Shown: positions 9,604 through 20,159, counted from the stretch's first letter. The stretch is 64,000 nucleotides of DNA from Pedobacter psychrotolerans (GCF_004340665.1 NZ_SLWO01000009.1:142043-206042); one strand, 5' to 3'. Numbers and translations are program-made. The notes: generated from the letters alone by a model not told the origin.

Positions 9604-10173
9604 TTAATTTTTCTCTTCAAACCGAATCCAATCCTTCAAAATATAAATAGGGGTGAGCACAGTTTTATCTTTGATGAAATTGGCTTTGATAAAATTTCCT
9701 GCATTTGAAAGGTATTTAATTTCTGAGTTAATCATATCCGTAGTCGAATAATAAGCCCCATACGGACAATGGTATGGATTCCCTTTAACATCTGAGGTAA
9801 ATACAGAAAAAAAGATAAGCTTCTTGGAATTGGTATCCGGTTGTTCATATCCAAAAATCCGGTAATCTTCCCTGATATTTCCATATACCATTAATGAACT
9901 ATCTTGAAGGCTAATGATGGCCTTTTGAAAAGCATCTTCATTCATTTGCGTGGCCTCAGCATTTCTGATGGTATCAGGCTGATGTACTTTGGTTGAACTA
10001 ATGTGCTCATTGGGTTTGATTTTGGAAATGCCGTCAGTTTTACTCGTATCAGGAAGCCTGGTTTTTACGGTTTTGTTATTGTTATTGCCGCAACTCATGG
10101 CCAACATACAAATGGTCATCATTGATAAACCTATCCAATGGAAGAAATAATTAAATGCGCTTGGTTTGGTCAT
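9604..10173 (-). CDS. Predicted lipoprotein of unknown function
   Basis: This 189-residue protein has a long N-terminal hydrophobic stretch ending in MLAMSCGN, a plausible lipobox with Cys28. An Asn/Thr/Lys-rich linker follows. The C-terminal part has mixed alpha/beta character, with segments such as NPYHCPYGAYYS. I do not recognise a family. It stands alone on the minus strand beside the repeat array, about 125 bp from the next gene. Envelope location is inferred from the signal; function is unknown. Confidence 0.75.
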   Translation of the reverse strand: MTKPSAFNYFFHWIGLSMMTICMLAMSCGNNNNKTVKTRLPDTSKTDGISKIKPNEHISSTKVHQPDTIRNAEATQMNEDAFQKAIISLQDSSLMVYGNIREDYRIFGYEQPDTNSKKLIFFSVFTSDVKGNPYHCPYGAYYSTTDMINSEIKYLSNAGNFIKANFIKDKTVLTPIYILKDWIRFEEKN

Positions 10174-10299
10174 CTTTTAGTGAAATTTGTCTTAACTGAT
10201 TTAATCCTGAACTGCTGGTAATCAAAATGCAAATTAAATATGGAGAAGAAAAAATAATTTCCACTAATTGCTGCGTTATTTCTTGTAAGCTATCAAAAG

Positions 10300-10788
10300 C
10301 TATGCAACGATTATCCCGATATTCTTTTTATAAAGCACACAGTAGGCTTCGTCCGCGTTGCCAAATAGTTTCTCGTAACCAACTAAGTTATTAATGTAAT
10401 CTATTAACCGCTGATTAGTGAGGGTAGACGTTTCAGATAATCCTGAGATCTTCCATGGAAAGTTATTTTGATTTGGGTTGGGCGTGTGTAAAAATAACGC
10501 ATCACTAGCGCTGTCATTGTCTAAAATGGTAATCCAGATCTGAAAATCAACTGTTAAAGATTTAGCTCGATCACTCAAAAGATCAAAATGTCGGAACAAT
10601 TTATCGAGGTGAGGTTTACGGCGTTTAAAACTATCATTTCCATAACCATACCAATCGAAATGCGTATGCCAACGATCAAACCATGCGTTATCTGAATCTG
10701 TAAACTTTAACTCACTCCAGTCTTCATTCTTTAGCTCTAGGTTTTTATAATATCGCCGAAGGCCTCTGTGTTTTTTAATGCGGTTCAT
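10300..10788 (-). CDS. Hypothetical protein
   Basis: This is a 162-residue cytoplasmic-looking protein with no signal peptide or membrane segment. It is rich in aromatic residues and histidine early on (WFDRWHTHFDWYGYG, about 36-50), with a basic N-terminus. I recognise no family. It lies 140 bp downstream of the ABC-3C-like ATPase gene on the same strand. It could be a late passenger of that locus, but the gap and lack of recognisable domain leave this open. Confidence 0.65.
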   Translation of the reverse strand: MNRIKKHRGLRRYYKNLELKNEDWSELKFTDSDNAWFDRWHTHFDWYGYGNDSFKRRKPHLDKLFRHFDLLSDRAKSLTVDFQIWITILDNDSASDALFLHTPNPNQNNFPWKISGLSETSTLTNQRLIDYINNLVGYEKLFGNADEAYCVLYKKNIGIIVA

Positions 10789-10928
10789 GATTGGTTTTTG
10801 TGTTCCATGAATTTCTGGTTTTGATAATTTTGGTAAATGTCAAGAATAATCAGCCCATCTCTCTGATTGGGGATGAGCTGATCATAAAGTAGCTTTGGAA
10901 TTATGATCTATTTCTTTCGTTAAACTTA

Positions 10929-13889
10929 TTAATTTATCAATTCAGCTCTAACTCCATCATCATTAGCAATTAAGCGCCATAGTTTTACGTCTATATTTTC
11001 ATTCTCAAGTTTCCTTTGGAAGAATTTTGCCTGAATAACATCGTGAGTTCCCATTAAGACTTGAAACCCCTGATCAGTTATGTAATCTCGAAGGAGGTCG
11101 AATACACCAGAAGCATGAACAAGATCGTGATGTTGAGTTGGATCATCTAGTAACAATGATTTCCATGGTGTCCATTTATAGGTACTAGCCATAGAAAGCA
11201 TAAAAGTTAATTGTAAGTCAGTAGCTTGGGCTTCGCTAGCTACTTCCATTACACTTACCTGTTCGTCGTGAAGATTAATTTTAACCTCTGCCTGCGATTT
11301 ATTTCTATATGAGTAACTTTCTAATTGTGTCTCTACAAAGCGAGGATTTACAACAATTTTTTTTAGTAAAGAGACCCATAATGGATTTATGGCTTTAATT
11401 TTATCGTGTACGCCATTAACTTCTTCACCGATTTTACGATATAATATTTCAAGTGCAGTTTTCCTTTCTGTTATGAAAGACAGTTCACCATCTATTGTTG
11501 ATAATCGCTTCTTCATATTTGATAGATAAAGCTGTTCGTCTTGGTTCACACAAATTTCTTTGATTTCTTTATCCAATGTGGCAAACTTCTCTGCTGCGTT
11601 CCAACGACCTAATTCATCACTTATCTTATTTAAGTCTTCTAGTCCTTTTCTGATAAGATCTGATTGCTTGATAAGTTTAGTTTTTCCTACATTAAGATTG
11701 TCCATTGAAGGCGGCTCAATTAAGTTACTATCTTTCCACTCTGCTAAGATTTCATTCTGTTGCCCTTGTAACTTCGAAATAGCCATATTTAGGTCTGTGA
11801 TTTGTTCTTCGGCTTCTCTTTTAACCTTCACAATTTGTTCACTGGCCCTAGTGTTGTCAGTTATTTTTGATGTTGTAGCTTCAATTTCTGTTGCTATAGT
11901 AGAAATTTGTGAGTCTAATAAATCTATGTTAATTAATGAAAGAGATTGGTTTATTTTTTCAATTTCGGTTTTTATATTTTCAAGAGATGCCGTAAGCGTA
12001 GTAACATTTAATTCATTTGAGTGAATTGTATCTCTTGTCTGGTCTCTAGCCGTTATTAGTTTACTTAATTCTTCTGAAGATGGTTCTTCTCCAAATTCTG
12101 TTTTATCTTTAAAAATCTTCTCTAGATTTACATTGTTTTTTTCTTTTTCATTTATTAACCATTCATTTGCTTCATTAATATTGTTACTATCAGCGAATCT
12201 AGGTAGGCATTTTTCATTAATAAATTCTTGAAGATTTTTTGATTTATCCTCATTTTCAACTAAATTTTCATTGATTTTACTTAGCGTCGTTTTTTCATTT
12301 TGTATCTGCTGTTTTTTAATATCAACTTCTGTTTTTAATGTGTTATTAGTTTCAATTTCACTACTGATAATAGGATCTATTTGTTCCAATGCCAAAGCTA
12401 TTTGCTTCGAAAGTTCATCAGGTTCATATTCTGCGTTACAAACAGGGCAATTTCTCTGGTCATCAGGCAAATTTGTTGCTATAATTCCTACTGCACCAAG
12501 AATTGCATCCGAAGCATTTTTTAGAGAATTAAGTTTGGTTTGACTTTCATTAAATAACTTTTCTATTTTTAGTAAATCAGTCTGAAAATCTTCTATTTTT
12601 TTCTGAGATCCTGCTTTTTGTCCTGTTTGAATGTTGATGAGATTTTTTATTTCAGCCACATTTAGCAAATGGGTATTCCAATCCTCGATTACCAACCGTA
12701 GTGAATTGAATTCCCCTTGTTTTTTTAGTGCTTCTGCTTCACGTCCTCTAATAGAATTGAACGCAGCAATTTTAGCATTGAGCTTATCAACAAGTTCGCT
12801 TTCTGTTTTTAATTTTTCTTTTTGTTCAGAAATAGATTCAGATATGGCCTTGATTGATTTTTCTGTAGATATAGATTTGGCTTCTTCCTCTTTCTTTTTA
12901 TCTAATAATCCTTTTGATTTTTGTAAGTCTTTCTGTATGTCTGTCTCTTTATTAAAAGCATCTTGTAGTAAAGGTAATGCGGTCTTTAATGGGGCAAGAT
13001 CTAAATCTGCTTTCTGTGCTATGTCTGTTTTTTCAGCTATCTGCTTCTTCTTATCTACTATTTCTGTGTTATTACTTTCAAAAAGAGAAATTTTGCTTTC
13101 AAGATTTGAAAGGTTAAATAAACGCTTTTGATTATCTTCTTCTAACTTAATTAAAACAGAGTTTACAAGTCCGCGATAACTAACAACGGCATCTGGTTTT
13201 TGGTCAATATTTTCCAAATTTGATGAGCCGTCAAATTGTTTGTGAATCCTTTGTATTTGATCAATAATTTCGTTTAAAGGCTTGAGTACGTAGTTTAACT
13301 TAGCGTTATCACGTTCTTTTAATTTATTTTCTAAAATAGAGACCTTTTCTTCATGTTTATTCTTCTCATCTTTTTTTTCATTTATTGTTCTCGTAGCAGC
13401 ATTTAATGTATTTGATTTTGTTTTGGCAATCGTACTTAAATCCTTTCCAATTGATAACTTATCTAACAAATCTCCTGCCTGAGAAGATTCCCCTTTTTGT
13501 ATAAACCAGTTATTTCCACGCTGCTCTATAAGATGAGTAAGTCTTAAAAGGAATGGAACATCTTTTATGGAGTGTTCTGGAAACAATAAATCATGATCTC
13601 CCGATATTTTAGGCTCTGAACCTTTTCTATAATTAACCTCACAGTAGTTTCCATTGTCAAAATCTAATCTGACATCCACATCATTCTGTTTGTCACGTAT
13701 CAATGATAATGGCGGGTTTACTAAACGTTGAATCGAGCCCGTCAATGCAAACTCGATTGCTTCGAAAAGAGTTGTTTTTCCAGTTCCATTAGGAGCAAGA
13801 AATATATTGGCACCAGAGCTTAATTCGATTTCGACATCTTTACCAAAACGTCTTGCGTTGCTTATTGTTATTTTTTTAAGATGCTTCAT
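10929..13889 (-). CDS. Rad50/SMC-like ABC ATPase, probable ABC-3C ATPase component
   Basis: This 986-residue ATPase has the Rad50/RecN design. The Walker A motif is APNGTGKTT (residues 32-40). Two long coiled coils flank one zinc hook, CPVC (near 481). The C-terminal head has Walker B LLLDDPTQHHD and the H-loop GTHD. The ABC signature is degenerate (ASEAQATDLQ in place of LSGGQ). It overlaps the preceding small gene by 14 bp and ends a coupled three-gene set. This fits the ABC-three-component conflict systems, in which a Rad50-like ATPase is thought to control a toxic effector. Long A/T-rich stretches (12 G or C in 60 at 12121-12180) suggest acquisition. Confidence 0.85.
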   Translation of the reverse strand: MKHLKKITISNARRFGKDVEIELSSGANIFLAPNGTGKTTLFEAIEFALTGSIQRLVNPPLSLIRDKQNDVDVRLDFDNGNYCEVNYRKGSEPKISGDHDLLFPEHSIKDVPFLLRLTHLIEQRGNNWFIQKGESSQAGDLLDKLSIGKDLSTIAKTKSNTLNAATRTINEKKDEKNKHEEKVSILENKLKERDNAKLNYVLKPLNEIIDQIQRIHKQFDGSSNLENIDQKPDAVVSYRGLVNSVLIKLEEDNQKRLFNLSNLESKISLFESNNTEIVDKKKQIAEKTDIAQKADLDLAPLKTALPLLQDAFNKETDIQKDLQKSKGLLDKKKEEEAKSISTEKSIKAISESISEQKEKLKTESELVDKLNAKIAAFNSIRGREAEALKKQGEFNSLRLVIEDWNTHLLNVAEIKNLINIQTGQKAGSQKKIEDFQTDLLKIEKLFNESQTKLNSLKNASDAILGAVGIIATNLPDDQRNCPVCNAEYEPDELSKQIALALEQIDPIISSEIETNNTLKTEVDIKKQQIQNEKTTLSKINENLVENEDKSKNLQEFINEKCLPRFADSNNINEANEWLINEKEKNNVNLEKIFKDKTEFGEEPSSEELSKLITARDQTRDTIHSNELNVTTLTASLENIKTEIEKINQSLSLINIDLLDSQISTIATEIEATTSKITDNTRASEQIVKVKREAEEQITDLNMAISKLQGQQNEILAEWKDSNLIEPPSMDNLNVGKTKLIKQSDLIRKGLEDLNKISDELGRWNAAEKFATLDKEIKEICVNQDEQLYLSNMKKRLSTIDGELSFITERKTALEILYRKIGEEVNGVHDKIKAINPLWVSLLKKIVVNPRFVETQLESYSYRNKSQAEVKINLHDEQVSVMEVASEAQATDLQLTFMLSMASTYKWTPWKSLLLDDPTQHHDLVHASGVFDLLRDYITDQGFQVLMGTHDVIQAKFFQRKLENENIDVKLWRLIANDDGVRAELIN

Positions 13890-14496
13890 TGCTTTCTGAT
13901 TGGTTATTTATCAATGTATTAAAAAGGTCAAAACTTGAAGTGCCAGAACTAAATGCCTCTCTCCACTTGACTTTTTCCTCATTATTAAACCATGCAAATT
14001 CTTGTTCTAAGACTGAAAAAGCTGAAATAAGTGGGTCTTGCCCTAAATCCAATGGGGTTGGAGCGTCAACTTTTGTGATAAATGTTCTTTCGACAAATGA
14101 TTCCTTAGTTTCATTTGGGCGTAATACAAATTTTCGACAAAAATCTTCACTAGCCTCTATTCTTAAACATTCTTCAATTGAAGTTTGAGTTTCTTCAGTC
14201 CACATAATGGCAAGATAGATATCAGCAGTTTCGGGATCTAAGAGTAATTCTTTGCATAATGCGGCCCATTGTAAGACATCTTTTAGATAATTACTCGAAT
14301 TGATGCCTACTACAAGTAGCGTTTTTAGGCGTGGTTCCGAAGTTTCTAGAGGGCGAAAAAAACGTATTAGTCTTTTGTTTTGAAGATTTTCAGAAGCTAC
14401 CTCGATCATCTCGTTTTCAGTTGTCCCTTGACTTTTTATAGAAAAACGAGCTTCAATCTGATGATTGATATAGAATACGAATTGGTCAAAAGTCAT
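13876..14496 (-). CDS. Probable ABC-3C middle component
   Basis: This 206-residue protein carries no enzymatic motif that I can see. The segment RIEASEDFCRKFVLRP (about 122-137) resembles the conserved 'IEADE.FCRK.V' stretch that I associate with middle component 1 of ABC-3C systems. It overlaps the effector gene upstream by four bases (ATGA) and the ATPase gene downstream by 14 bases, so all three should be made together. It probably bridges effector and ATPase. The family assignment rests on recall of the motif and on gene order. Confidence 0.65.
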   Translation of the reverse strand: MTFDQFVFYINHQIEARFSIKSQGTTENEMIEVASENLQNKRLIRFFRPLETSEPRLKTLLVVGINSSNYLKDVLQWAALCKELLLDPETADIYLAIMWTEETQTSIEECLRIEASEDFCRKFVLRPNETKESFVERTFITKVDAPTPLDLGQDPLISAFSVLEQEFAWFNNEEKVKWREAFSSGTSSFDLFNTLINNQSESNEAS

Positions 14497-16400
14497 GATA
14501 TGTTATTGTTTAAAGTTTCAGTAAGTGACTCGTTATAAATTTTAAGTTTTTGTTTTAGATAGGTTTGAAGTTCATCAATACTTCCTTTTTTGATAATTGA
14601 ATTAAAGATTCGGTTTTTCGTTATTAATAATTTCGGATTATTTCCAGCTGCTAAGGAATGATCAATGTTAACTGAGTCACTAATTGAATGTTTGTAAATC
14701 TCGCCTTCTGGTTGTTCACTTTGTGAAAGAATTAGAATGTCGTATGCTTCTTTACCAATAAGGTCATCAATAGACTCCTCCTCGTCTATCTTCCTAATTT
14801 TTTTTACCTTTCCAGCTGGTCCGCTCCACCAACTAAGTCCTATAGCTCCAATACTTAATCCATCTTCGGTTTTCATAATTTCTCCGTCAATTGAACCTAA
14901 TGCCACTGAAATAAGTAAGCAGGTAAATAGAGCATCTGCGATTAGTAATTTTGTCTTCGGGCCTATTCGTAAGTGTCCCAATATTTCTTCTCCTTCAGCA
15001 TTAGGGTGTACAATTCTTTTTAAAAGAGGGATTAGTATTGATTCATCCTTAGTTATAATTTCTTGCCAGACATTCCAACGTACTTCAACTGCATCTCTTA
15101 ACTCCGGTGATTGGCTAGTGTCCATTTGGGATATTCTCCCTAAAATTTTTTCAGAAACTAATTTCCATGTCTTTTTGGCCATTTGATGACTCATTTCTTT
15201 TGCAAATGCCTCACGTTCTGCATGAGTATTCATAATCTTGCCTCCGCTGGTATTAAATGAGGCATTATTATTAGAAATACGAATTCCTTCAAAATCATCT
15301 TCGTGAACTCCGAATGTACCTCCAATTTTATTTTCAATATGTACTTTCCATCCATCCCAATTTGCACAAAGACCGTTTACATTTCCATCTAAATGCATTG
15401 CAAGTTGAAATATACTTTCGTGAATAGGAGTAAGTGGATCATTTACTTTTGCAATATTAATATTTAAGTTTCTGTACCTTTCGTTTGACCAGAGTAAGGG
15501 TATTGTTTTGCAAGGTCTTTCTATCTCAGTATTGCTTTCTAAATCATGGATACCCATAATCTGCCAATTATTATCTATGTGATCAATTTGTGTCCAAATC
15601 TTGATATCTGAGCGAATATATTCCTTGAGTTCGAATAATAAGTTTCGAGGGGATATGGCTCCTGAAAATGTAGTGTTCTCAATAGTGTAAGAAAGGATTT
15701 TTAATCGTATTTCTTCAAGTTTATCTGAGATAAATATTTCTTTCAGTTTGTCTTCTGTCTTACTTTCGATTTCAGATTCCAATCCCGAATTTTTTATTTT
15801 TAGAAACTTTAAGGCTTTCAAAATGTGTTCCCAATCTTTGAATTCACACCATGTTGTTAACCAGTCGAAACAATTTTTAATATTTGTGTCTATGTCAGCT
15901 TGAGCTTGGAGCCCAGCAACAGTTGTAACGGCTGGTTTTATTTGAACTTCGCATAAATCTTTTAAATTTCTTATCTGAAGTCCATTTTTAATTTGCGTAG
16001 TTAACTCTGGTAATTCAATCCAAAATTCCCTTTTTGGATTAATGATGGATATATCAATATCTTTACACCATTCTGCTAAGTTTTTTAAAGTTTGGTCTAA
16101 AGGAGATAAATCTCGTTTTTGACCTTTTCTAGGCCCTGTTAAATATTCGTTTCTTTCACATTGGTCATTATTATCGCCAAAATCTCCTGATGTTTGTCTT
16201 TTAACTTGTACATGAATTTGTGAATTCTTGTCTTTTTCGATAACTATATCATCCCAAGTGGATATGCCGCCTTGTTCTGCACCAATTCGCTTGTAATGTT
16301 CTCTCCCAGCTACAAAATCAATCAGCATCACTGCAATTTTGTAGGTTACGAGTGCCTGCTCATATTTTTTAGTTTGGTCTAATCTTAATTTAGCTAACAT
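14493..16400 (-). CDS. Probable ABC-3C effector with DUF4297-like nuclease domain
   Basis: This 635-residue protein has an N-terminal segment typical of PD-(D/E)XK nucleases of the DUF4297/Cap4 type. A helix with E42 is followed by GISTWDDIVIEK (D50, D51) and then IHVQVKRQT (Q65, K67), giving the D...QxK signature. The middle and C-terminal regions are helical and unfamiliar; in ABC-3C effectors the C-terminal domain couples to the other components. It starts 20 bp after sbcC on the same strand. The likely role is DNA cleavage when the system is triggered by an invader. The nuclease motif is visible; the system assignment is inferred. Confidence 0.7.
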   Translation of the reverse strand: MLAKLRLDQTKKYEQALVTYKIAVMLIDFVAGREHYKRIGAEQGGISTWDDIVIEKDKNSQIHVQVKRQTSGDFGDNNDQCERNEYLTGPRKGQKRDLSPLDQTLKNLAEWCKDIDISIINPKREFWIELPELTTQIKNGLQIRNLKDLCEVQIKPAVTTVAGLQAQADIDTNIKNCFDWLTTWCEFKDWEHILKALKFLKIKNSGLESEIESKTEDKLKEIFISDKLEEIRLKILSYTIENTTFSGAISPRNLLFELKEYIRSDIKIWTQIDHIDNNWQIMGIHDLESNTEIERPCKTIPLLWSNERYRNLNINIAKVNDPLTPIHESIFQLAMHLDGNVNGLCANWDGWKVHIENKIGGTFGVHEDDFEGIRISNNNASFNTSGGKIMNTHAEREAFAKEMSHQMAKKTWKLVSEKILGRISQMDTSQSPELRDAVEVRWNVWQEIITKDESILIPLLKRIVHPNAEGEEILGHLRIGPKTKLLIADALFTCLLISVALGSIDGEIMKTEDGLSIGAIGLSWWSGPAGKVKKIRKIDEEESIDDLIGKEAYDILILSQSEQPEGEIYKHSISDSVNIDHSLAAGNNPKLLITKNRIFNSIIKKGSIDELQTYLKQKLKIYNESLTETLNNNIS

Positions 16401-16420
16401 TAATTATTCTATTATTAGTT

Positions 16421-19400
16421 TTAAAAAATATTTTCAATTTCCACCTTACTCTTCCCACTCTGCTGCTTACTCACCTTAATCTGTACCGGAATCCTTTCCG
16501 TCATTTCCTGCACATGGGAGATCACACCCACTTTACGACCCTGATTGTGAAGTCTTTCCAAGGCATCCATGGCAATATTGAGCGTGGTAGGATCTAAGGA
16601 ACCAAAACCTTCATCAATAAATAAAGATTCTACTTGCATTCGGCTGGACGACAAAGAGGCGAGGCCTAAAGCCAGTGCAAGCGATACCAGGAAAGACTCT
16701 CCGCCAGAAAGCGAGTACACAGTTCGTACTTCATTGCCCATATCCTGATCTACTACCTGTAAGCCGAGTGTGGCCGGAATACGTTCGATTTTATACCTGC
16801 TGGTAAGTGAATGCAGGTGGATGTTCGCATAGCCGAGCAAAACGTCAAGCGTATATTCCTGGGCAATCTGTCGGAATTTTTTACCATCAGCAGAGCCGAT
16901 AATTTCATTCAGTTTGCTCCAGTTTTCCGTAATGCTTGCCTGTGTGTCGATGCTTTTGAGCAAGTCACCAATTTTGTTTTTATTGGCTTCGTCTTGTTGT
17001 AACTGGAAACCGATTTCGCTTCTTTTATGCTTCTGTAATTCTACATCAGACTTTGCAACCCTAAATAATTCGCTAAGTTCATCTAACGGACGTTCGGATA
17101 AGTTTTTTTGCTGATGCGCATCCAGCAATTGCTTTCTTTCAGCCAGGATGGAGGTTGCTTTCGTAACTTCGTCATCAATGGTTTGTAATGCCATACGCTC
17201 GGCATCCATCCAATCGTTGTTTAAGGTCAGGAGTTGATGCAGTTCGGTAATGCTTAAAGTCGCGTTATTTTTTTGGTTATAATCACTGAGCCAGGCTTCT
17301 GTTTTTTGTGAAGCTTTTGTGGCTTCTGTTTCTAAAGCATTTAATGTGGCAAGCAATTCCTCTTTTTGAGTATTGGCTTTGGTACTATTAATATTCAGTT
17401 CCTGCTGCATTACCTTAAGCTGATCCACATGTATTTGGGCTTCAGTAATCGCCTGTTTCAATTGATTCTCTATATCAGTTGCAGGTTTTCCATCGAAAAT
17501 AGTAAGACGTTGTTGCTTCAGATCCTGGTAGTTTTGGTGTTGTATGGTGTAAGCATCCGTCTTTTTAGTCAGCTCAGCCGAAAGGTTTTTTACCTGATTT
17601 TCCAGTTCTTTTAGCGTGGCTGCTAATGCCCCTTCCTGAAGGATATATTGAGCTAACTTCTCCGAGTTTTCATTCCATGTTTTGGCAAAAGTTTCTATAC
17701 GGCCTACAAATATTATTGGATCCGCCTTCCAGTTTTTCATCCATTCTGACGTGGTAAAATAGGGCGAAAGTATTTTTTCAACCTCATTAAGATCCAAGGT
17801 AGCCTTTTGTAGTTCCTTAACTTTTCCGCTTTGCTTTTCCAAGTAAAGAGAGATGGCAGCTTTTACATCTTTTAATTGATTAGTAAGGCTGTCAATGCTT
17901 TCTTTCAGCAGGTCGATTTTGTTTTTATCAGCTTCCAGTTGTTGTTTTTGGCCGGAATAAGCCTGTATCTGTACCAGTAAACCTGCTTGTTTTGTTTTTA
18001 GAGACTGTAATTTTTCTGCTATCCAGTCGGCTTTTTTTACATCGGAAATGGCTTGGCTTTCTTGAGAGATGTCGAATTGTTCCCAGATTTGCTTTTTATT
18101 TTTCACGGCAGCTTGTTTAGCATCAATGGCCTCACTTTGACTTTGGATGGTTTGCGCTAAAGTTTGAAAAGCTTGTTCCAAAGCATTATTCTGACGATAA
18201 GTGGCGAGATAAACGCGTTCCATTTCTGCATAGGATTCTTCCAGTTTAGCCAGTACATTTTGCAAACCTGGATGGTGCATGGCATAGGGATGGCTGGTAC
18301 TGCCACATACCGGACATGGTTCCTCATCTATCAAGGTGGCTCTGAGCGTTTCAACGTTTTCTGCTGATGCCAGACGAGATTGTTGCAATAATTGTGCAGT
18401 GGTTTCCTTTTGAGCACTTTCTACCACCAATTTTCTGGATAGTTCTGCTAGGTTTTGCTCTTTTGTTTGGTAATCAGCTTGATCTGTGAGTTGTTTCTGG
18501 CTTAAGGTTTGTAATTCTGTAAGCGCACTATCAAGCAATTGCCAATGGGCTTGTGCTTGTATTGTTTTTTCAACAGCGCGATCTGTTCCCTCTTTATCTA
18601 GATTTAAGGTTTCGATGGGGATTAACAGCAACTCCTTCAACCGTTCATCATAGGTTTTCTTTAACCTTTCCCATTCTTCATTTTGTTTGCCCAGGCTCGC
18701 TTCAATCGTTATTTTTTCTATTTCACTGTTATGAATTTTAGCTGCTAATCCATCCAGTTCTGTGGTAGAAGATTGTACGGTTTCTAAAAGCTTTTTAGCA
18801 TCCTGTAATTTAGAAAGGATGATGTTTTTATTTTCAGCAATCGGACTCCGATCTTTATTTTCTGTCTTCCAGTTAGTTATGGTGTTGATTTGAGCGGAAA
18901 GCGCTGTAAATGCTACTTGCTTATCTGCCAGTATTTTTTGTTGCTGGCTGTTTGTTTCCGATGCACTGTCGGTTTCTTTTTTGGTTTTTTCTAAGGTTTC
19001 CTTTTTTTCAGCAATTAACGTATCAAATTTTTTGGCTTGTTCCAGCAGGGGTAAAGCATCATTTAGGGCTTTGTTTTTGGCTGTAAGCTCATTTCCTGAT
19101 GCTAAAAGTTGTACCTCTAGTTTTTCTCTCTGTTCCTGGAGCGAGACAATGGATTCTTTTAAAGTATTCAGGGCAATTGTTTTCTCCCCATACTGGTGTT
19201 GTGCATGCTTTTGTGCATCTACCCAGCTTCTGGTTTGTTGTACCTGCTCGGTTACCACCAGTTTCTTCCTGCGTGGAAAAGCATTTACTTTATGCTCATT
19301 TGCTTGTTGTAATGTAGTATTGGCATCAATATGATTGGCTTGTAATTTAGCGAGTTGCTCGTGCCAGCCGATTTCTAAAGTTAGATTTTCAATCTCTTTA

Positions 19401-20158
19401 TCTAAAATTATGATTTCAGTTGCCAGAATCCCTTGTTCTTCCAGTAAGGTTTTAAGTTCATCTTCGTTGAGTGTGGCAATTCCTTCCTTTCGTAAATTAA
19501 GTTCGCGGAGTTGCTGTTCTTCAAACTTATAATTCTCGAATATTTTTCTGGAGATTTCAGAATAGATATGCGTTCCGGTAAGTTTTTCTAATAATGAAGA
19601 TTTTTCATCCTTGCTGGCTTTCATAAAAGCAGTAAAATCGCCTTGCGCCAGCAAAACCGAACGGGTAAACTGCTCAAAATTTAGTCCAACAAGTCTTTCT
19701 ATTTCCTTTAGGGTTTCAGCTTTTTTACCAGGAATAGCCACATGAGAAGTGATATTCTGTAAGATAACCGAATCAGATTGCATACTGCCATCGGCCCTAT
19801 TTCTGGCACGCCTTACACTCCAGTTTGCACGATAGTGTTGTCCGTCGATTCCTCTAAAGTCTACTTCGGCAAAACCATCGGCTGTTCCGTCTCGTAAAAT
19901 TCCGCGAACATCACTTTGGTTTAATTTAAATCCTTGAACATCAAGGATCTCTATCCCTGTTTCCTTTGCCTGCAGGTATCGTGGTGTTTTACTGTATAGG
20001 GCAAGACACAGTGCATCTAATATGGTCGATTTTCCGGCTCCGGTAGCTCCGGTGATGGCAAAAATCCCTGCCGAACACAGTGGCTCGGCAGTAAAGTTAA
20101 TCTCGGTAGTTCCTTCTAAAGAGGCCAGGTTTTTTATGCGTATGGCAAGTATCTTCAT
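16421..20158 (-). CDS. sbcC: Exonuclease subunit SbcC
   Basis: This 1245-residue Rad50-like ATPase partners with SbcD to cleave hairpins and process DNA ends. The Walker A motif GATGAGKST is at 37-45. Long coiled coils flank the zinc hook CPVCGSTSHP (near 615). The C-terminal signature YSLSGGESFLVSLALALG and Walker B ESLFIDEGFGSLD are intact. It begins 1 bp after the sbcD stop. Base composition is clearly higher in G+C than the three genes behind it (27 of 60 at 17101-17160), consistent with a resident gene. Confidence 0.96.
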   Translation of the reverse strand: MKILAIRIKNLASLEGTTEINFTAEPLCSAGIFAITGATGAGKSTILDALCLALYSKTPRYLQAKETGIEILDVQGFKLNQSDVRGILRDGTADGFAEVDFRGIDGQHYRANWSVRRARNRADGSMQSDSVILQNITSHVAIPGKKAETLKEIERLVGLNFEQFTRSVLLAQGDFTAFMKASKDEKSSLLEKLTGTHIYSEISRKIFENYKFEEQQLRELNLRKEGIATLNEDELKTLLEEQGILATEIIILDKEIENLTLEIGWHEQLAKLQANHIDANTTLQQANEHKVNAFPRRKKLVVTEQVQQTRSWVDAQKHAQHQYGEKTIALNTLKESIVSLQEQREKLEVQLLASGNELTAKNKALNDALPLLEQAKKFDTLIAEKKETLEKTKKETDSASETNSQQQKILADKQVAFTALSAQINTITNWKTENKDRSPIAENKNIILSKLQDAKKLLETVQSSTTELDGLAAKIHNSEIEKITIEASLGKQNEEWERLKKTYDERLKELLLIPIETLNLDKEGTDRAVEKTIQAQAHWQLLDSALTELQTLSQKQLTDQADYQTKEQNLAELSRKLVVESAQKETTAQLLQQSRLASAENVETLRATLIDEEPCPVCGSTSHPYAMHHPGLQNVLAKLEESYAEMERVYLATYRQNNALEQAFQTLAQTIQSQSEAIDAKQAAVKNKKQIWEQFDISQESQAISDVKKADWIAEKLQSLKTKQAGLLVQIQAYSGQKQQLEADKNKIDLLKESIDSLTNQLKDVKAAISLYLEKQSGKVKELQKATLDLNEVEKILSPYFTTSEWMKNWKADPIIFVGRIETFAKTWNENSEKLAQYILQEGALAATLKELENQVKNLSAELTKKTDAYTIQHQNYQDLKQQRLTIFDGKPATDIENQLKQAITEAQIHVDQLKVMQQELNINSTKANTQKEELLATLNALETEATKASQKTEAWLSDYNQKNNATLSITELHQLLTLNNDWMDAERMALQTIDDEVTKATSILAERKQLLDAHQQKNLSERPLDELSELFRVAKSDVELQKHKRSEIGFQLQQDEANKNKIGDLLKSIDTQASITENWSKLNEIIGSADGKKFRQIAQEYTLDVLLGYANIHLHSLTSRYKIERIPATLGLQVVDQDMGNEVRTVYSLSGGESFLVSLALALGLASLSSSRMQVESLFIDEGFGSLDPTTLNIAMDALERLHNQGRKVGVISHVQEMTERIPVQIKVSKQQSGKSKVEIENIF

Positions 20159-20159
20159 C

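Noticed and set aside
11560..13131. Long plus-strand open frames opposite the ABC-3C ATPase
   Set aside because: They are hydrophobic antisense translations of coiled-coil coding sequence, with no family features or sensible starts.
18981..19532. Plus-strand open frames opposite sbcC
   Set aside because: Antisense to a well-conserved gene; compositions are typical of mirror frames.
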